A stretch of DNA of 64,000 nucleotides from Membranipora membranacea (Eukaryota; Bryozoa; Gymnolaemata; Cheilostomatida; Membraniporidae): positions 1,862,001 through 1,926,000 of the forward strand of contig OU612073.1 in the NCBI GenBank assembly GCA_914767715.1, written 5' to 3'. Shown in pieces: positions 39,101-54,100 of this stretch; within the stretch, counting starts at the first letter, position 1; each line of letters opens with the position of its first letter. The position numbers and the translations under genes are program-made. The notes under the pieces were generated by a model. That model saw only the letters and a list, made by a program, of their open reading frames with translations, was not told the origin of the DNA and searched no databases.

Positions 39101-42100
39101 TATGTTTCTCACCCTTGATTGGTTAAAATGTTCAGTACTGCTATTGCAGACCCCTCGTTAACCCTTGTCAATTAGCTTAGTGTGTGTTTTGTCCCTCAAA
39201 ACAGTTCAATGATTTATTTTCCAATTTTGAAGCATGGTGCATTTGTAAATGGTACTCCATAATTTGCCTCTCTGCATGATAACGGAAGGAATAATGTTAC
39301 ATATCCTATCAAGGAAACATACCTGAACAAGCCAATCCATCCCCAGTATATCCTTCGTTACAATCACATGTATAAGAGCCTACAGTGTTAGAACAATCAG
39401 CATCTGCATGGCAGTCATTAGATTCATCCAGATCGCACTCCTGATCATCTAAAAAGACAACAAAATTTGTGATTATTATTTTCCCTTTGCTCTCTAGTGA
39501 ACAATGAACTGATAAGTATCTAACTATATAAGTTTAACATTACTAATGCTATTCATAAATTTATTATTTACCATTGCAGGAAACTCCATTTCCGTGATAT
39601 CCTGTATTGCAAGCACAAGTAAATGACCCAATTATATTAGAGCATGTGGCATCTTCGTGACAGTCATCTTTGCTAAGTTGACACTCATCTTCATCTGACA
39701 AAAAACGAAATTGATACTGCCCTATTGAAAACAGTATGGTGTACATGAAGCTGAAGTCTTATCTGACACTGCCGTATGTCCATAAAAAAACATTTCTACC
39801 AATAATCTTCTATCATATACACCATGTTTCCATGTGTTTTGGGGTCGGCCTAGATTGAGCTGAGCTGTCACCTCTTGGCTCGCCCTACCAAAACGGATCT
39901 ATTCCCATGCATAGAGCTGAACTGAAACTTTTAAGAAAACCTGTGACTTGAACTTGACTTGGACCCTGGCCACTTTAAACAAAGTCTTTGATGCTAACCA
40001 GCCCACCATCACAGCTCAGCCCGAACTGAATCTTTGAGCTCAGTGCGAACCGGGAGGTATCTCCATAGCACGAAAAGCCCCGAAAATAGACTCAGTTTGA
40101 TCCTTGGAACTACAATTATAGTACCCTGTGCAAGAGACCTTTCTCCAGGGTAATAACTGGCATCTATTGACTATGTCAAAGAGCTGCCATTGCTTGCTTA
40201 TGTGGCTTTGTAAGAATTAATAATTAGTAATTATTAGAATATTTAATCTGAGATTTTGCAGATAGAAGGCTGATATCAATATTGCCAACAATAGTTACCC
40301 GAGCAGGTGACTCCAGTTCCAGAGTAACCAGCGTTACACTGACATGTAAACGAGCCGGCAGTGTTTGTACATGTGGCTTCTGCGTGACAGTTATGTGTTC
40401 CTGCAGAACACTCAACTACATCTGTGCAAAACAGTGATAAGTCAAATGGGTTTATTGTGTATAATGATATGAATATATTGATCAGTGATATTTCATACAA
40501 TGTGTATGTAGATATTCAAACTTTTATGCTAATTGATTTCAACTAAAGATTTGGGAAGTTTTGTCCCAGTTGTATGGTGTACGTGAAACTGAAGTCTTAT
40601 CTGACACTGTCGTATGTCCATAAAAGCCATTTTTACAAATAATCTTTTGTTATATATACCATTTTTCCACGTGGATTTGAAGGTATTCCCATGGCTCAAT
40701 TAGCCCCGAAAATAGAGTCAAGTCAGTCCATGGAACTATAGTTATAATACCCTGTGCAAGAGACCTTATCTCCAGGGTAACTGGCATCTATTGACATGGC
40801 AAAGAGCTGGTATTATTTGGTCATGTGCCTTTGTAAGACAGCACTATTAGAATATTTTATCTGAGATTTTGCAGATAGAAGGCTGATATCAATAATCCAC
40901 CAAGTATAGTTACCCGAGCAGGTGACTCCAGTTCCAGAGTAACCAGCGTTACACTGACATGTAAACGAGCCTACAGTGTTTGTACATGTGGCTTCTGCGT
41001 GACAGTTATCTGTTTCCAAGTCACACTCATCTTCATCTGTGCAAAACAGTGATAAGTCAAATGAGTTAAAAAATTTCAGAGGTTTTTTTTATAAAGTAGA
41101 AGACAATCCTGGCACCACTAAATACGTATCAAGATGTAATTAACCTTCACCAGTAGACAGCATACTCAACAATGGAAATCAAAGGTATAAGCTTTGGATC
41201 TGCTCCAAAAGAGAAGTCAGTAGCCCCTCCACCCCATAGCTGCAATAAACTGAATTTAGGCAAGAAGCTATTAGAATCTCAAAGAAAATACTTGGGTTTT
41301 GTTGTTGAAAGCAATAATATTGTTTTTGTGGATGAATTTGTAACTGAGATGACTGTTTATGTATAAAGATGGACACAATAAACGATGACTACTTCGATTC
41401 TAGAAACAAATTTTTTATTATTTTTATTTCCATTTTTTAACTTTATCAGGTAAATTCGCGCCCTTGGTATCTATATTAAATAATCATTAATCATAATCAT
41501 TTTCATGGGGAAATCCAACTGAATCCAACTTGAATTCAAGTTGTCTCCCTATTACCAATGAGGAGATAATTCTAAGTTTCATGTCAATATCACTGAAAAA
41601 CCGTATACCTAATCATAAAATCTATTCAGTTGGATTTCCCCATGAAAATGATTATAATTAATGATTATTTAATATAGATACCAAGGGCGCGAATTTACCT
41701 ATTGGCATAATTTTCATTCGATGAGAATGTTTTACAAAATCAGCCTTCGTAGAAAAGAAAATGGAAAAATAACCCAAAAACTTTCAATAAAGATGACGAA
41801 AAAGATAATCAGAAGATTGAGTTTGAATGATTTATAATTGATTATAAATTGATTATAAATTGATATATACATAATTTTTTCCAATTATATATTTATTTTG
41901 AGAGTACTGGTATTTTGTCTTACTGAAACAAAATGGTGGAAGAGAGTTTGTAATTGAAATAATTGAAATTTTCAAATTTTACATCTATTTATAACATCCA
42001 AATTTAGAAGGAGTACATCATTACACATCGAAAATCAAAATATAAATTAAATTTTGTGGTTGGCTGACACTTAAATCAACGATCAAGCAATAGCAGGCAT

Positions 42101-45100
42101 TAGAGATGATCTTCATAAATTGTTAATAGACGAGAGATCACTGTGTTATCTGTCTGTTTTACCTTTACATTTGTTGAAATATTCTTCTCATGGTGCCCAC
42201 AAAGATACTACGCTTTGTAAATTAAATAACAATAGTTAACTAAAGATTGTGTGGGTGCGAACCTTCTATCATAATCATCCATCATACTGAGACAGAATAT
42301 TACGATTTATGAATTTATTACGAAGTCAAGCTATGTATAAACAGCTATATTGAACTCATTATTAAATTGAGGAAAGATGTAGTCACAAGGTGCGTCCCAC
42401 CAATACCTTAATATGATTTGATATGAATAAATTGATCAGCGGTACTTGATACACGTGTGTCTATAGATATTCATACATTACGCTTATTGAATTCAACTAA
42501 AAATCTGGTATGTTTTGTCCCAGTTTCAATCTATACAAGTTGTTCTTATGATATGAATTGAAGAACAAATATCTTTGTCTATTCTTAGAAAAAATGAAAA
42601 AAGGAGAACTAATAATCACGCTGAAACTTACCTGCGCAAGAAGCACCATTGCCAGTATATCCTATTTTGCATACGCATGCGTATGATCCCGGGTTATTGA
42701 TGCAATCAGCCTCAGCAATGCAGTTATTGGTATTATCATCATCGCATTCATCGTCATCTAGCAAAAGGATAATATGATAAAAATAATACTTTTTCCTTTT
42801 TCAGTGGCATGTAATGTGATTACCACATCACAGATCATTCTGCCTGTACTACACTATTCACATTAGAGAATATTGTACAAACACTCTTATGAAGCTATAG
42901 AGTACTATCTGTTGCACGAACTGGCCCAGGGTGTAGGCCCAAGGCTTGTCAGGACTGTTCCAGCTGAATAGTATTCATTTCCCCGGCCCTGCTGCTGATA
43001 CGCCCTCCCCCCTCCAACCCTGATTGGAATAACGGCATCTGAATGTGCGTTAAGATCCGGATCAACATCTAAGTCGGGGATATATGGAGAAACAGTTTGA
43101 TATGCTCAATTCTAACCTTGTCCAAATTACCAACAGGATCACAGCTATTGAAATGAAACAATCAGATTTAGAAGCTGCACAAACCGGAAGTACCACCAGG
43201 CTCATGTCAATCGAGTCATAGCAATCAGACTATGAACACACACTGGCCTTTTGTGGTGATGAGATAAAGGATATTAAAGGCAAGTTGGATGAGTTTAGAT
43301 TTGCTGTGTCATAAGCAGTAAGCTGGAAGAAAATCAAGCTGCTGATAATGACAGGGCCAGCTAACTCCAAAGCGATAAATCACTGAAAACACTGAGGATC
43401 TGTGGAATACCTAAAACCCATAACGAGGATCTCAAATACCTCATTTCTAAGTTGGCCAGTCAGATATCCTGCTCCCAATTCAACAAGTCAGACCTGGAGA
43501 CTGTAATTACACCGAAGAACTCTGATCAATCCCCATCAACTAACATTGTCATCAGATTTAGCTCACTTATCAAACGAGATGAAATCTACAACTGCAGAAA
43601 GCTACTAGGCAAAAACAAGAAAACAGTGCAGAAACTTGGCCTTTCGGGTGACAACAAAATATACATCAATAAATCCCTGACAAAAGCTGCTAACACTCTA
43701 TTCTTCAAGGCTAGACAATGCAAAAAGGATCTCAACTAGCAGTACGTTTGGACCCACCACGGCCAGATCTTCATGCGCACATCCAAGGAGTCTGACATGG
43801 TCAAGGTCACTGATGACACAATCTCTGTCCTAGTTGCACATTCATCTCAGTCATACAACACTCCACCACGAGCAGTATTTGAACATGCACTGGTATTCTG
43901 TGAATGGGCGACAGACCAGAAATCACCGACTATTTATCCATCTCTCATGTTGCCAACCTAGCTCCAAATCATGTCAAAACACATAGTTTTTCAGTAAACA
44001 ATTTTTCTGTTTAACATGTGAATGAACTGAGTTTGCAAAACACAAATCTCTCAATTTGAGTTATTTTTACCAGAAATGAAAGTTGAATTTTTATCCATAT
44101 TTATATCTGAGACATGGTTTCAGTGGAACAGTTTTTTAAGAAATTTTACCATTGATGGCTTTAACTTGTTTTTTGCTTCTAGAGATAGTGGTAATGGTGG
44201 AGGAGTAGCAGTATATGTAAATGATAAGTACGAGGCTAGGGCAGTGACTGTATGGCTGGAGGGCTCGGAGTCACTTCTCGTTTGTGTTGGTGATGCCAGG
44301 CGCGACCTTTTACTCTGCTTGCTGTCTACCGTGCTCCCTCAGGTGCGTTGCCTGCTTTCCTTGGGGACCTGGCTGAGTGCCTGCCCTCACTTCTCACAGA
44401 CTCGCTTGTTGTAGGAGACCTCAACATTGATTTAACTACACTAATTACCCTGAAGCCTTTAAAAAAGAGCCCAAAACTATTAATGCCTCACTGGCGAGGA
44501 CTCAATTCTGCGCCAATTAGCTCTCTGTTTGCAGGCAGGTCGGAGCACACCTGGGGGCCAACCATCCCCAGTAGAAGATGGACTGCAGTGGGATTCAAAT
44601 ACACAACCTTCAACACGTGCCTGTTGAAATCCGGCGCTCTAACCAACTGAGCCACCTCCTACTCCTATAGTATGATATTTTTTGTTTAGTCAGCACTTGC
44701 CTGGTGTGCGAGAGGGACCATTAAACTTACTGCGTATAATGATTTGAATATATTAATTCATGGTATTTAATACATGTGTAGATATTCAAACTTTTACATT
44801 TAATTGAATTAAGCTAAAAATCTGGTAGGTTTCGTTCTAGTTGCAACCTATACAAGTTGTTCTTATGATATAAATTGAAGAAGAAAAGTCTTTTTGTAGT
44901 CTTCGAAAGAATTATATTAGGGAAAAGTAATAATCACGCTGAAACTTACCTGCGCAAGAGGCTCCATCGCCAGTATATCCTGTTTTGCATACGCATGTGT
45001 ATGATCCCGGGTTATTGACGCAATCAGCCTCAGCAATGCAGTTATTAGTATCATCATCATCGCATTCATCGTCATCTAGCAAAAGGAAAAATTGATAAAT

Positions 45101-48100
45101 AACATTTTTTTCCTTTTTCAGTGGCATGTAATGTGATCACTATTGTTAAAGTGAAGAGAGTTATCATCTCTGGGGTATAAGTACTTGATTATTATTTCAA
45201 AACATTTTTATGTTTTTGAACTTGGACCAATAGCATTCATATGATGCCATTTATCAAACCCTGACAGAAACCCAACTACTCTTTTTATCAATATGTGCAA
45301 TACACAGTGGACAACCAATGAACAAGTCTCATTCTACAAGGACCTGCCTATGATGCGATGCGATGCTTTCACCAATCATAACTCCTGTAATGTGTTAGGA
45401 AGATAGATATTGCAGTATCATTTGATAAATATTGTCACTATAGTACTTACCGTCACAGTTAAATCCGTCTCCGGTAAACCCTTGTTTGCAAGTGCAAGTA
45501 AATGTCCCATGGCTATTAGCGCAGTTAGCATCTGCACTACAGGTATGGGTTCCATCTGTACATTCATTAGCATCTAACAAAATACAAACTTGATACAATA
45601 TGGTGTACGTGAAGCTGAAGTCTTATCTGACACTGCCATATGTCCAAGCCATAATTACAAATAATCTTTTAATATATATGCCATTTTTCCACGTGGATTT
45701 GAAGGTATTCCCATGACTCAATTAGCCTCAAAAATAGAGTCAAGTCAGTCCATGGAACTACAGTTGTAGTACCCTGTGCAAAAGATCCTATCTCCAGGGT
45801 AACTGGCATCTATTGACATGTCAAAGACCTGGCATTGTTTACGTATGTGGCTTTGTATGACAACACTATTAGAATTTTATCTGAGATTTTGCAGATAGAA
45901 GGCTGATATCAATAATGCCAATAATAGTTACCTGAGCAGGTGAATCCATCTCCATCGAATCCTGCATCACAGTCACATATATACGAGCCGTCAGTGTTTG
46001 TACATGTGGCTTGTGTGTGACAGTTATGTGTTCCTGCAGAACACTCATTCACATCTGCACAAAACAGTGATAATTTAAGTTCAATTCAATATGTTTTATA
46101 AGCCTTATTAATCATGAAGGTTCAAATTCAAACATTATGCACTTGTGGATACCACCACATGAGACTGACTATGGGGACTGTCTCGATCCATGGGAAGATC
46201 ACTTGAGCGGCAGAGCAGGCCAACAATTACTGTTCTTGACCATTAATCATTGAGGAATGAGGACTTGAAAAGGAATAGCTGGCTTAGTTCAGAGGTTGAA
46301 GACTGTTATCTTCCGCTATATCTATGGGATTAAAAGACACTGAATACACTACACCAGGTGAAAAAAGACAGCAGAAACACTCAATTTCCAATTTGAAAGT
46401 CTAGTATAGGTGCGATAATGTTTACTTGTATATGCTACTCTGGAACAAATTTTATCATCAATTAGGCCAACGCTTTTGTACAATTCCTCACAGGGTTCAT
46501 AGAGTTCTCCCAATAATGGTAACTGTTATTTTGTCACTGGTCTAGCCGTAACGTCTCTGGGAAACACTTTTCTTCACACGTTTTGGAATTTTTCTTGCAA
46601 TAAAATGTCAAACTTTAAACAAAATAGGATATTTTTACCTCATTTCTTCACTAAAATGACACCATGGTATCACACTTGCATGTAAGAGACCAATCAATAT
46701 TAGTTGGCAAGTTGTAATTATGGCTCAATGATCTTCTATTATCTTGCAAAAAGTTGCCTCATATGACTGTATTGGTGATCGTATGACCATGGTTAAACAC
46801 AAATATAGCATCTTAATATCAAAACTTTCCAGTCTCAGTGAGTAGACATATGCTCGTAATTGTATGCTGAGACAAATAGGATACTATTCATACTAGTTAT
46901 TTTTCGGTCAAGTTTAGAACATTCATACTTGTAATGTGCCGATGCAAAATGAGCATTAAGGGTTACCACGAATCTTTGAAGCATTTTGATTTGCCAACAC
47001 ATAGTTCATTGTGAACTTTAAGACCGTAGCCAACATCATTCCTCAATCCTTTTCAACGCAGCAAAGCAAATTCTTTAATACATTTTCTTTAACCCATTGA
47101 AACATTCACCTGCACAAGCGGTTCCTGATCCGCTGAATCCTGTGTTACACTCGCATTTAAACGACCCAACTTCGTTAGTACAAAGAGCATTGAGGTCACA
47201 GTTATGGTTGTTTGTATCGCATTCATTCTCATCTGCAAACAGGCGAATTGAAATTATTACTGAATTATTCATGATTATGACGGAGCTTGCATATCTCAAG
47301 TGATCAAGGTTGTTACAATAGTAGATTTTAGATGAATGATTCATATTCATCAAGGTTCATAAGAATGGGGAATTTTCAATAATTGAACAAAATGCAAGTC
47401 AGCAAGCCCCGAAACAGTAAGTTCTAGATTCTACTAACTTGTTCCTGCAAGCACTTTGATTTTGATTCTGAAACACCTCAATGCAAAATGATAACAGGGT
47501 GAGCAATATCCTATCATGTCATGTCATGTCATGTCACGTCGCGTCGCGTCACGTCACGTCACATCATATCAATATCATATCAATATAATAGCTAATTGAG
47601 AATGGCTTCATGTTTCCATATCATTTACCTTTGCAAGTGCAAGAAGTGCTGTCCAACACATAACCAGGTACACATTGGCATGTAAAGCTCCCAGGTGTAT
47701 TAACACAGACAGAATGTGTCAAACAGCTAATTATGCCCTCTAAACATTCATCTCGATCTGTCAAATACAAATTGAATTTACAGTTGAACTGATTCCTTCA
47801 GGATTCCATGATGTGAATAAACAACTAACAATCCATCAATTCAAAGATAAAGCTTTTAGTTCAAACTTTTGCCAATGTTACCACGCCATCAACGACACTT
47901 TTTTCAGTGCAAAGCTTTTAGTGTTAGGAATGTTTGCACTGTAGTCAGATCAACAGAGTATTATTTTGTTAGAGGATGGTATAATATTTTGAAAAATGAT
48001 ACTTTTGAAGCTCAATCCTCTCTAGTGAAAATGCCTCTTAAAGGCAATATACAATATACTGTATGCATTCGTTCTCGACCTTGACATAGTGTTGCTGGCG

Positions 48101-51100
48101 TTCCGTTATATCCAGGCTTACAGATACAATCAAACGCTCCATCTGTGTTCTGACATACAGCTCCATCAACACAGGTCGTAGTCTCACATTCATCGATATC
48201 TGCAAAAGGAAATTAAAGGAAAATTGAATTTCACATGTCAAACTCATTGAAGTAAAAAAAACAAAAGATTGTATACTGTAACACTTTGTCATTTAGCACA
48301 CCCCACTGTGCAGGAACATTATTACCATTTAAAACACTCTATGTACTGTCTCTTGTGTAGTGACATCAAACAAAAATAAGGATGGAAATATATATATAAA
48401 ATATAACAATGAGAAATTTATCAAAAAGGGATTCAGCTCCTCGATGAAACACTGCCTGACACTAGTTTCATAGCGCTCCACGATTTCCCAAGCATACCAG
48501 TATCTCAGATTGAGTGCAGCGAAGTTGAACAAAATTTAAATTTACTTAATAGGAGACCAAGTGCCTACTTTTGTACAGCATCTTTCTCATGACCTATATT
48601 GTGATTGAACATTGACTTGAGCAAATTTTGGTGGAGTCTAATCCATAGAATACCCCCCCCCCCCTCCCGGTTCGTGTTGTGGATTTGACCGGAAGATAGT
48701 ATAGTCAACCTGTGATTTGTCTAATCAAAAATCGTTGACAATGCTTATATGTCTAATGTATTGTGTGGCTGAAGCCCTAGCTGAGTAAATTAAGTGATTT
48801 GCTCAGAAGGTTATGTAATAAATAACTTTATCGCACATTGTTTTCTCAGCATCAGGGCTGAACTAATTTGAAGAATGGTAAGCTGGTATGCAACATGTAA
48901 AGATGTGATTTTGGTATGGACTGGAGTGGCGAGATATGTAATAATACAATCTAATTCTGTAAATACAGAGAAATTTTGCATATCAGCATCCCGTGGAGCA
49001 GCAGAGTATCAATATCATATCACTTGGATTTGAGATCTAAGGTTCTGTCCGTGCTGAGTTGTGTGATCTAGAGTGAGTCATCATCAAAGGCCGAAGATTG
49101 AGAGGCGCGTGTTCAAGTTAGATGTTTTTGAAGTTGCAGCTTGACCTCAGCCCGTGGAACCCAGTTCGAGCTCAAAATTAACGCGGAAACACAGTGAATG
49201 CATTGTTTTTATCTTTTAAAGTGACAGTCCTACTAGGCCATGTTTGGTATGGTTTTAAAGATCACAGGCTGAAAAGTCATATGAAATAAAACAGCCTGTG
49301 AACCTAATTGCTAATTCCAGTAAGACTGCTGAAAAGTCAGAAAATTGGGATCATAGTGGATCATAGTGATTTATTGCCCCCCCCCCCCCCTGACCACTAT
49401 GATCCACTATGATCGTTGCTAATATAATTTAAAATTTTTATTTGCGCTATGAACGCACAATATTTGATTTACTGGGGTAATAATTATAACCTCTTTTCTA
49501 ATAGGACTGACCCTTTAATACATTCAAATTCCATACCTCTATGACAGCCGGTACACATACGCCACATCTGGGCTGATAACATGCCAGAAATCTGTCAGCG
49601 GGTCACCTTAACAGTATTACAGTTTGTAACAGAAAACCAACTCATTAAATTTTTGCATAGTATGACAAAAAGAACTGCGGCATCATTTCATATAGAATGA
49701 CTGACCATAAGGTCGCACCGCGAACAAGTTCCAACCATAGTTACCTGAGCAGGTGAGTCCATCTCCAGCGAAACCTGCGTTACACTCACATGTATATGAG
49801 GCCTCAGTGTTTGTACATGTGGCTTCCGTATGACAGCTATGTGATCCTGCAATGCACTCATTCACATCTGTACAAAGAAGTGATAAGTTTAGTGACCTAT
49901 GACCTAGTGACCTATGACCTCAGCACTGACAGTTTCTGATACACTCATCATGTATTCTTCTGTAACAGGCACTGATGTACACACTAAGATTGTGTCTCAT
50001 ATTGGAGTGATACATAAGTAACTGGCGTATACACTGATTGTCAGAGTGGGCAAAAAAACCTCTTATCTATGATGAATCTCCATTTTGCCCTAATTACGAA
50101 TAAAGCATCATTAACATAGAACATCGAGCATGCTGAAAGGGGTATAGGGGATATTAAACATTACAAAATAAATCTGATGCAAATACCGTATATTGTGTGT
50201 ATCACTATATGGACAATTTGACATCTCCTACCTGACACCTCATAAAATATGCTCTGTGAATTTTATTTTTCTACACCCTAACGGGCCAAGTAGAAATAAG
50301 TGCTATTTTTTATGAATCATTCTACAGTTGTTTCACAGTAGTTATATAGTGGTTATACATTTGTTTCCTGTAGTTACACATTGGTTTACAGTAGTTATAT
50401 AGAAGCTATACAATAGTTATAGCCTAGTTATATGGTAGCTTTATACAATGAACTCCCTCTCCCATTGTTTTATTATTTTATTGCTTTATTCTTTATTGCT
50501 TTATTGCGGTATTGCTTTATTGCTTTTTGCTTTATTGCTTCTTTGCTTCATCGCTTTATAATTCTTTCGGATTGGAAGACAACTCAGCTCAAAGGGATAC
50601 CGGATTAATCGAGTAGGTTTTTCCAGTGCAGTAGTGAATATTATGATGATCATGTCAAATTTTTAGACGATAGTTACCTGAGCAGACAGCTCCATCTCCA
50701 GTATAACCTGTGTCACACTCACATATATACGAGCCGTCAATGTTTGTACATGTGGCTTCTGTGTGACAGTTATGTGTTCCTGCAGAGCACTCATCCACAT
50801 CTGTACAAAACAGTGAAATGAGTCAAATGAGTTAAAAAGTTTAGTGACTTGTGAACCCAGCACGGACTGTTTCTGACACACTTATTATGTATTCTGGACA
50901 CTTGGACTGTGTTTCACACTGGACGTGATACATAAGTTACTTGTGCATACACCGGCTGTCAGAGTGAGCAGACAACGCCTATTTGATATGTAATCCGCAT
51001 CGTTTAACTTTATTAAAAAAAAAAGCCTCATTAACATAGAATATTGGGCATGTTGGAAGGGATATAGGGGAAATTAACATCACAAAAAGAATCTGATGAC

Positions 51101-54100
51101 GTTACAAAATAATGTGTGGATCGTATTGGCTCTTTGACACCCCTCTAGTAGATTATGGGCTGTGAAAGCAATGCAGCAATGATCCATTCCAACGCTTCCT
51201 TATGACAGAGGGTGATAAGTTTTGCTGTATGCATGTATGACACTTATACTTTTGCTTTATGCAATCTCATCGAATAGGCCTAAGTGAAATGGATCATCTG
51301 TGTGTTGTAGCTTAGACAATGTGTGTCCTTGGGAGACAAATAAACTGAGGAGCTCTTTGGGACACAGTTAGTTAGGTTGAGATCACTACGTCCTGTTTGT
51401 AGGATTAAAAACAAAGGGGCAATAAGATATTTGTTATAATCTTCAGTGAAACTTACCAACACAAGAACCCCCATTTCTAGCATACCCAGTTCTGCAATTG
51501 CATTGGTACGAGCCATGAGTATTGAAGCAAACTTGATTTGGATTTGCATTGCAATTGTGAGTTGACTCGCCGCACTCATCCACATCTAAAAAAAAACCAG
51601 ATAACTATGTCCACTTGTAAGGATCTCTTTGCACCTCAAGTGCCAAAAAGAGATAAAGTGCTAGAGTACTTATAGAGTGGTTATAGAATAATTATGCAGC
51701 AGTTTTAAGTAGTTATAGAATGGCTATGCAGTAGTTATACAAAGTTACACAGTAGTTTGGTGGTACCTATATATTTCCTAATGGATTGGAAGAAAATCCA
51801 GCTCAGACTCATAAGGGATGTCTTGCGTAGGTATTTTCAGTTCATTAGTAATAATGGTGATGATATGCATTTTGTCAACAATTTTTACCTGTGCAGGTGA
51901 TTCCGGATCCAGAGAAACCAGCTTTACAGCCACATGAATATGAGCCGGGAATGTTTGTACATATGGCATCATTGTTACAGAGAGTGGGTGGCAAACACTC
52001 ATTTATATCTGTGGAAAGAAGTGATAAGTTTAGTAACATGTGACCTCAGCAGTGCAGTTTCTGACACACTCATCATGTATTTTGTAACAGGCACTGAGGT
52101 TAACACTTTGATTGAAATGATTTTGGTACTTGAAGTGAAACATAGATAACTGGTATATACACAGATGAAAAAAGTAAGCCACCAACAATATCTCAACAAG
52201 CTCAATAAAGCGTCAGATGTCAGCAGGCAGGTTGAGTTACATTCTTCATAAATGCATCAAAGTCACCTGCGTTATACAAACATTATTCCATCACTATGGT
52301 GACTGTTCGATTGTTACGGGTGATTATGGAAGTCCTCTTAAATGTTGAGCGGATAATATTGGCCAAAGTATATCAGACACTTTCACGCAAAATATTCATT
52401 AATTGTTATTAGTTTTTTTATAATAATGTGAGCATCTTTTATCTTTTAAAACACCAGGAAAACAGTGAGTAGAACTAGAAAAGCTTCATGTATAAGAAAT
52501 TTCAATCTTGTTCACAACATCATGCATACTCGGCAGCCTCACTGCCGAGCAAATAACTTTTCATCACGCACAGCCTGTTTCGTTAGTAGCGCCCATTGAA
52601 AGACACATTGTTTAGTTGCGACTTGGAACAATTTTAAGATAGCAATGCATGACACTTGATTAATGAGATTTATAGCATGTGCCATGGAACAATATTCATA
52701 ATAAACAACCAGGAGTGTCTGCTGACCATGATGACCCCTGCTGACCTCTTCTGACCTATGACCTGACCTCTGACCAGTTGTATATCAGCGTGCGCTGAAG
52801 CAGGGGCGTATATTCTAAAAATTTTCACTCACTGACTTTTTAGAGATGAGCATAATGATCGGGCGCAGCCCGATCCACACGGCGTAGGCGCCCTCCCACC
52901 ACGGAAATTTTTGCATATCGGTAGCAAAATAGTGCAAGCAGAGAGGTATTTCAATAGCTCACTGAGCTGTTGGGTACTTTCAGAAAACAACTCAATAGCA
53001 GTAGAAGATTACGGTAAAAATGCTCCAGTTATAAAGCACCCATTTGAAAAAAACTGACCTTGATGGGATTCGAACCCACAACAATCTGATTAAGAGTGAT
53101 TATAAAGCAGACGCTCTACACACTGAGCTATTCAGCCACTCACGGAAATCCGTGGGCCGTGAGTGCTAATATACGCCACTGCGCTGAAGGAGAGGTATAC
53201 ACCAAAGGGTGCTGGGGGCTTGAGCAATCAAACAAACAACTTTGAAAGCTCTCCCCAATGGGATTCAAACCCACAACTGCTGTGGCACTAACCCCCTGGC
53301 AGTGAAAAGCAAGCGCGATAACCGATTGCACCATCTCACCGTCCCCAAAAAAGAATGGGTTGATGGCGCTTATTAGCGTGACCGCTATTCACTACTCATA
53401 GTTGTGTTCTCTTGTACCCTAGCTCAGTCCACTCCACCATTGCCACCCTATGCAACACAGCGCATGTGTTAGGGTTGCTGGCCTTACATGACCCATTGCT
53501 GGGAACCCTTTTAGTGAGTTTTTAGCTGTATTTCCAGCTTGTCAGCCTGACAGCATGGAAGACAACTACGAATCATAGAAAAATAGTGAATAACTATCAT
53601 GGATATCTAAAGCAAAGCTGCCTGTCACGTTATGTCTTTAAGATAATGTCATAATGACCAGCGTTATCATTAGTTGAGATCATGATACCCCTGTTAACCA
53701 CATGCATAGTAGTGATTACAGCTGGGTGTAGCAGATTATACATGAGTATAAACATGTCTCTGTCTCTTTGCACCAACATACATGCGTAATGATAAACACC
53801 TTGGTTTATGTGCGCTCCTATGATGAACCAATGAATCCTAAGCCACTAACTTGGGTATACACTTAGCTTGTTCAACAACATTCTCACTGGATGTGATTTA
53901 CTAGAAGAAAATGCTTGATACACAGAGGAGACTGTGGTTAAAGATCTCCTAGCAGGGTTCCATACAAGACAAATCAGCAACACCATGTTGTGCGCAAGAG
54001 TCTTTTACATTCCTGTTCAATTTTTCATTGCATTTGAAAAAATAGGGGCCCCTTGGCAGCTCAAATACATCAATGTCTATCAGCCGCCTTCAAAACATGC

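Noticed and set aside
41172-41366. Plus-strand 65-codon gene
   Set aside because: Lies in an intron, antisense, with no recognisable motif, promoter or splice context; likely chance.
27394-47580. CRISPR array from tandem repeats (27394, 47512)
   Set aside because: Units are only 5-12 bp with no unique spacers; the genome is clearly animal.
52060-52080. EGF exon suggested by the CACTCATCA string
   Set aside because: The same string occurs in paralogous intron sequence near 49940, and no cysteine-rich frame or splice sites accompany it.
53040-53345. Functional tRNA genes on the minus strand
   Set aside because: A and B boxes are good, but acceptor stems do not pair and the anticodon regions are expanded; shared body sequence with 59.4 kb indicates SINE-like repeats.
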